From NCBI GenBank assembly GCA_963556255.1, contig OY744615.1, forward strand, positions 45,709,320-45,773,319: DNA of 64,000 bases, read 5' to 3'. The stretch is from Allolobophora icterica (lineage: Eukaryota; Annelida; Clitellata; Crassiclitellata; Lumbricidae). The notes under the pieces were generated by a model, which saw only the letters and a list, made by a program, of their open reading frames with translations, made no database searches and had not been told where the DNA came from. The translations under genes were made by a program, and so were the position numbers. Below, one piece after another: positions 59,411-64,000 of the stretch (the first letter of the stretch is position 1; every line of letters starts with the position of its first letter).

Positions 59411-60217
59411 GTCTATGTCATGTTAAATGGCATTACGAACGAGAATATTACATCGGCTGGTAAAATACTGCACAGTAAGCTGGAAAGAGTCCCCAATGGT
59501 GAGCCCACGCACACACGTGGAACCAACAACGATTCCCGTCGACGGCCGACAGATGGCATGGATGTACGGAGTCCCTGAGCCAAGTTGCGTCGATAGAGTG
59601 CAGAGAGGTGAACGCCCTAACAACTGCATCAAAGCTTTTAACCTCCTTACCAGTGTTTTATGTCCTATAGAGTGCTTAACCTTATTTGCACAAGAAACGA
59701 CAATTTATGACCTGGCACCGTAACGGACCACACAACCCGGCTATTGCGGACTTCTTTCGATATAGCGCCGGTGAATAAGCTGGTCTCCCTGGCGCGACTT
59801 GTGTTTGGCGCTGAGACATTACGAGATCTTACATAACGTTGTATATCGCTACATGAAACGGTTAAGAATGCGTTTTATTTCAACGTCAAAACCTCTTTTC
59901 CGTCCTAAAGCAACAATCGTATGTCCGCTCAGGGGTCTCGCTGGCCACTCAATCCCAAGGTTTATAAAAAAAATAACCTCTGTTTAATGCGGGCAATATC
60001 TTCGTGGTCGTTTTCTTCTCAATGAACGCAGCCGTTGACCGACTCCCCGGTCAACCGGACTATGCAAATAGCCAGTCTAGAACGATACGATGCAATATGT
60101 CGACTCGAGAACGTGCCATTCCGTTTAATCTCGCAATGCGTCCAACAGAAAAAATCCTTTGCGAATGCCAAACACTCTCTAGCCGATTGATTGATTGATT
60201 TATCAACTGACTGCACA
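59411..60217. other. No gene recognised
   Basis: A 98-codon plus frame at 59427-59723 has no known domain. Family D copy (GGTGAATAAGCTGGTCTCCC) at 59770-59830. Confidence 0.4.
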
Positions 60218-60275
60218 GGCGTAATTTTTTAGGGGTACGAGGGTACCGTGCCACCAATGTTCAGAAGAAATAATA
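60218..60275. mobile_element. MITE family 2, left end
   Basis: AGGCGTAATTTTTTAGGGG and TACGAGGGTACCGTGCC match 2262 onwards. Confidence 0.5.
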
Positions 60276-60784
60276 CCCAATATTATTTTATCGGAGGAAG
60301 ACCTTCATAAGGTTCAAAATAATCACCGAACATCACCATCATCGTGATTACCATCGACTCCAGTTAATAACTCCATTAGGTTTTAAATGAGTTGCCATTA
60401 AGTCATTAAGTCATATTTGAGTTGTTATTCTTATTAATTTTTTTTCAAAAAACAACTGAACTGAATTTAAATATTTATTCTAGACAATGGACATGTAGCC
60501 TACTTAAAAGAAAAAAATTAACTTTTTAACTTGTATACGGTAGGCTCAAAAACGGGTTTTGCTCTTACTAGTAGTTTTATATGCAACTATTGTGGTTGAG
60601 CCTAGATGTACCAGTGTTTATCCGTTGCTCGACCTATTCTTCTTTTTTCAAGAAACGCCTTAAAACTCATTACTTCTCACTGGCTTTCAAACATCTAGAT
60701 ATCTAACTGCTCTTCACCTGGCGACTGACTAACCGTGCCTCAGATTCGCATTTCTGTGCGACTTTGCATGCGTTAAAACTGTTC

Positions 60785-60860
60785 GTAATAAAAAAATAAA
60801 AAAATAATAATAACAATAAAAATAATAATAATAATAAAAATAAAAATAATCATAATAATA

Positions 60861-60916
<56 letters not shown>

Positions 60917-60918
60917 TG
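60785..60918. repeat. (AAT)n microsatellite
   Basis: AATAAT with CAT and A-run interruptions. Confidence 0.95.
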
Positions 60919-61114
60919 GACTAACATTCGTCAAGGACCTTGAACGTCTTATTTGAGCCAGGTCTCAGGAGACCCAAGAGAAGCTAGCTTTCTCTTCCAA
61001 CGTTTAACCACGACAGTCCAGCGTTTCAACGAAGCCGCATTCCGCCACACTTTTACACTTCCGGGTCTCGATGAAGATGGTCACTCCAGAGATTAGTTTT
61101 CACTTATTTAGTAT

Positions 61115-61160
61115 CTGACTCCTGCGGGATTAATTCTGTGTACCTCGGGGGAATAATAAT
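61115..61160 (+). mobile_element. Retroposon 3' end, hairpin type 2
   Basis: ACTCCTGCGGGATTAATTC and ACCTCGGGGGAATAATAAT; see also 35105, 62112, 62268 and 62905. Confidence 0.6.
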
Positions 61161-61549
61161 AACAGACGGCAGTAGCAATGCGTAGAGTACGCGCCATCGA
61201 CGAGTGCTGAGATGAGAGTGCTCAGATAATGATGACGAAGAACCCGGACCAAAGATCGCACTGGAACACGGCCCACACTCAGTCCGAGCATGTTCGGAGT
61301 CTACTCCGAGTAGCCCAAACTTCACCTAGGCTTCAAACAACAGGGAGCAGCTCAGTTAAACAAAGCGTAGACTTCTTTGTCGACATAATTACCTTCTCGA
61401 GCTGATTTTTCCAACACGTGGATGTTTTAAGAACAAAGTGTGTGGACATAAAGCCCACACTAACGTGTAGACAGCTGCTGCCTGAGAGACTGAAATTGTG
61501 CTACCGATGTGCCACATCTCAACATTAGGTGTTGAGCCCAAGTCCACAC

Positions 61550-61830
61550 TATATATGCACGTTTAATGTACACATATGGGTATGATTTAATGTGCGTACA
61601 TATATATTTACAAATACGTTTATATACACTGTATGAATATAAACATTTATATGTATATTTATATTTATATATATTAATATACGTATATATATATAAATGC
61701 ATTTATATAGACATAGGCCTATACACATGCTTATATATATTTAATACATGTGTATACACGTATATATAGGGTCTATACATATATTCAATCATACCAATAT
61801 GTGTACATAAAAACACATGCGCGTGTGTGT
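61550..61830. repeat. (TATA/CATA)n tract
   Basis: AT-rich TATATGTATA low complexity. Confidence 0.85.
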
Positions 61831-62104
61831 GCACAAACGAAACATAAGCCTCTTATCGTCGTAGTGCAAATTATATGCTCACACTTATGACATCTTAAAA
61901 TTTCGGGACACGACAACAGCCCAGCACAGACTACGTCGGCAAATAAAGACTACTCACTTACATACTTACCTACCTACTTACTTGTTAAAACGACCGCTGC
62001 TGCAGAGGTCACCAGGGACGTAAATGTCAGTCCCGTGTGCATGACAGGAAACGATCTCCTCCTCCTTTCCCGTTAAGTGGACCGGTTGCAGTTCCTGGGA
62101 TTTC

Positions 62105-62312
62105 CCTACCCGTCTCCGAGGGACTATATCTACCTAGCTCGGGTGTTATTCCCAAAATAATGATAATAATAATTGCCTTTCGTGGCACTGTTGCTCAGCC
62201 AGAACTTGACGAGTTATATAAGCTGTTGTTCTAGACGTTCATGTGATTATCTCCGGACATTGCCTTAAAAGCCCGAGGGATTATAACTACCTCGGGACAA
62301 AATAATAATAAT
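62105..62312 (+). mobile_element. Two retroposon 3' ends, hairpin type 2
   Basis: 62112-62175 (TCCGAGGGACTATATC, CTCGGGTGTTATTCCC) and 62268-62310 (CCCGAGGGATTATAACTA then CCTCGGG) with AATAATAAT tails. The second hairpin has a perfect 7-bp stem. Confidence 0.65.
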
Positions 62313-62440
62313 AACAACAGCAACATTGTCTTCCACTGCACTTTTACTCCTCTGGGTGATGACACATTGTAGCCATATGTAAAGTTTTATGCTCTAGATA
62401 TTTTTCAGCTCGTAACGAATCATATGCACCTTGGAGAAAA

Positions 62441-62855
<415 letters not shown>

Positions 62856-62904
62856 TAATAAATCGGGGGAGTACGTGGCTCAGTGAATCAATTTAATCCT
62901 GCAC

Positions 62905-62990
62905 CTTCTTAATCTCTAATAGCCTGAGGGTAACTCCTCGGGCGGCAAAAATAATAATAGTAGTAATAGTAATAATAATAGTAATAACGC
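62905..62990 (+). mobile_element. Retroposon 3' end, hairpin type 2, with (AAT/AGT)n tail
   Basis: AGCCTGAGGGTAACTCCTCG then GGCGGCAAAAATAATAAT. Confidence 0.6.
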
Positions 62991-63369
62991 TCCTAGCACG
63001 TATGTACGCAAGCAGCTAACAGACTTCTGGACTTGGATTCTTTATACATACTTACATACAGCACTGGAAACGACAGGAGAGCGAGATTCCCAGAATTCAT
63101 TTGATTTCTGGTCTTTGCATTTGCACAGGTAATTAGCAAGACCCAATCGGTCGATCGCACGGTCATCAAAGGCATGTCCGAGATGGACAGTCTAACTGGA
63201 CAATCTTTCATCAGAAGTCGCCTGACTCTTCCATCCACATCGCGTGTCGTGTGACTCAACAGAAACCTCGGATACAGAGGAAGCGAAAGACGTCGCAACC
63301 TCCAACGCCGCAGTAACGGTGTTTACTGGATGCTACTCGATTGTATAACATGCCGTGACGGTTTAGAAG

Positions 63370-63416
63370 TTACTACAGTGTGGACTCGTTAACGCGAAGC
63401 CTTTCGGGGAGGGGAT
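63370..63416. mobile_element. pogo/Tigger-like left end
   Basis: CTACAGTGTGGACTCGTTAA then CGCGAAGCC. It resumes after the hAT insertion at 63843 (GCCTTATATAATACAGCG). Confidence 0.5.
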
Positions 63417-63842
63417 TAGGGGTCCACCGGTAAGACATTTTCCGCCGGAAACCGAATCCGAGTATTTGGATGTATTTTTGCCGGAACCGGTAACGAACCG
63501 GTAACGAACCGGGTACCATTTGTTCCATATGCGAAGCTTCACATTTTCATGTAATAAGAAATTATCGACATAAATTTGTGTACTTGTAATAAGTGACTAA
63601 TACAATTTGAATTGCAGTCATTTCTGTGCAGTTGTGAAGTTTTCTGTGTAATTGTATTAAGGTTCAACATTTATAATTTTATATACGTAAGTTTATTGAA
63701 TAAGTTTTTACAGAAAAAAATTTCTTGTAAAGAAATTTTTTTTGCAAATATTTGCGTCTACAATATTTGCCGAGCCGAATACTTCCGGAAACGGGATTTC
63801 CGGCCGAACCGAGTATCCGAGCCGGTTTCCGGTGGACCCCTA
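63417..63842. mobile_element. hAT-type MITE, family 6 (426 bp)
   Basis: TAGGGGTCCACCGG at the left and CCGGTGGACCCCTA at the right are exact inverses; the 8-bp duplication GAGGGGAT (63409-63416, 63843-63850) is perfect. Subterminal CCGGAAACCG-type repeats are frequent. No transposase. Confidence 0.94.
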
Positions 63843-64000
63843 GAGGGGATGCCTTATATAATACAGCGTGTAAACCAGGACGCGTGTAAAAGGATAAAAT
63901 GCTGATCGGTCAATATTTAACGGTACACTGCAGTCCTTGTATGTTAACCAACGCGGTGTGTTGATTTAATTTGCATCAAGATTTCATTTAATGGTATTGG

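Overview
This is a stretch of a large, repeat-rich animal genome, probably a marine invertebrate. The reasons are spliced genes with GT-AG introns up to about 7 kb, CR1/L2-like LINE fragments, tRNA-derived SINEs, hAT-, Mutator- and piggyBac-style MITEs, and very many microsatellites and minisatellites. I cannot fix the phylum from the sequence.

One gene dominates. On the minus strand, 26 exons between 56159 and 8336 join without a frame break into the last 1413 residues of a Ras-specific guanine-nucleotide releasing factor (RasGRF). Read 5' to 3', the exons give a coiled coil, an IQ motif, a DH (RhoGEF) domain, a second PH domain, a RasGEF N-terminal (REM) motif, a long Ser/Thr/Pro-rich linker (one 291-codon exon) and a C-terminal CDC25/RasGEF domain with stop. 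The exons for the N-terminal PH1 domain and the start codon were not found; they should lie beyond the 64000 end or in an exon I missed. Such a protein couples calcium/calmodulin and Gbeta-gamma signals to Ras and Rac activation at the membrane.

Layout: 1-2900 holds LINE reverse-transcriptase fragments, a MITE and (GA)n. 3400-8330 holds MITEs, degenerate tandem repeats, a 31-bp minisatellite and the 3' flank. 8336-25772 is exon-dense (PH2 end, REM, linker, CDC25). 25773-32967 is a 7.2-kb intron with a hAT element nested in another hAT and a CpG-rich block. 32968-37319 and 42294-42999 carry PH2, DH and IQ. 43190-44170 is a foldback-like element. 50520-50600 and 56018-56159 are the coiled-coil exons. 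56160-64000 is intron or 5' flank with MITEs and huge (TAG/AAT)n arrays.

The most unusual observations are two splice sites that sit inside minisatellites (a donor repeated six times at 42583-42768, and an acceptor-like unit repeated at 10163-10570), a GC-AG intron at exon 10, six transposon insertions with precise target-site duplications (plus one imperfect), a nested hAT pair, and LINE/SINE families sharing hairpin 3' ends that seed the microsatellites. I see no viral, toxin, CRISPR or bacterial operon content.
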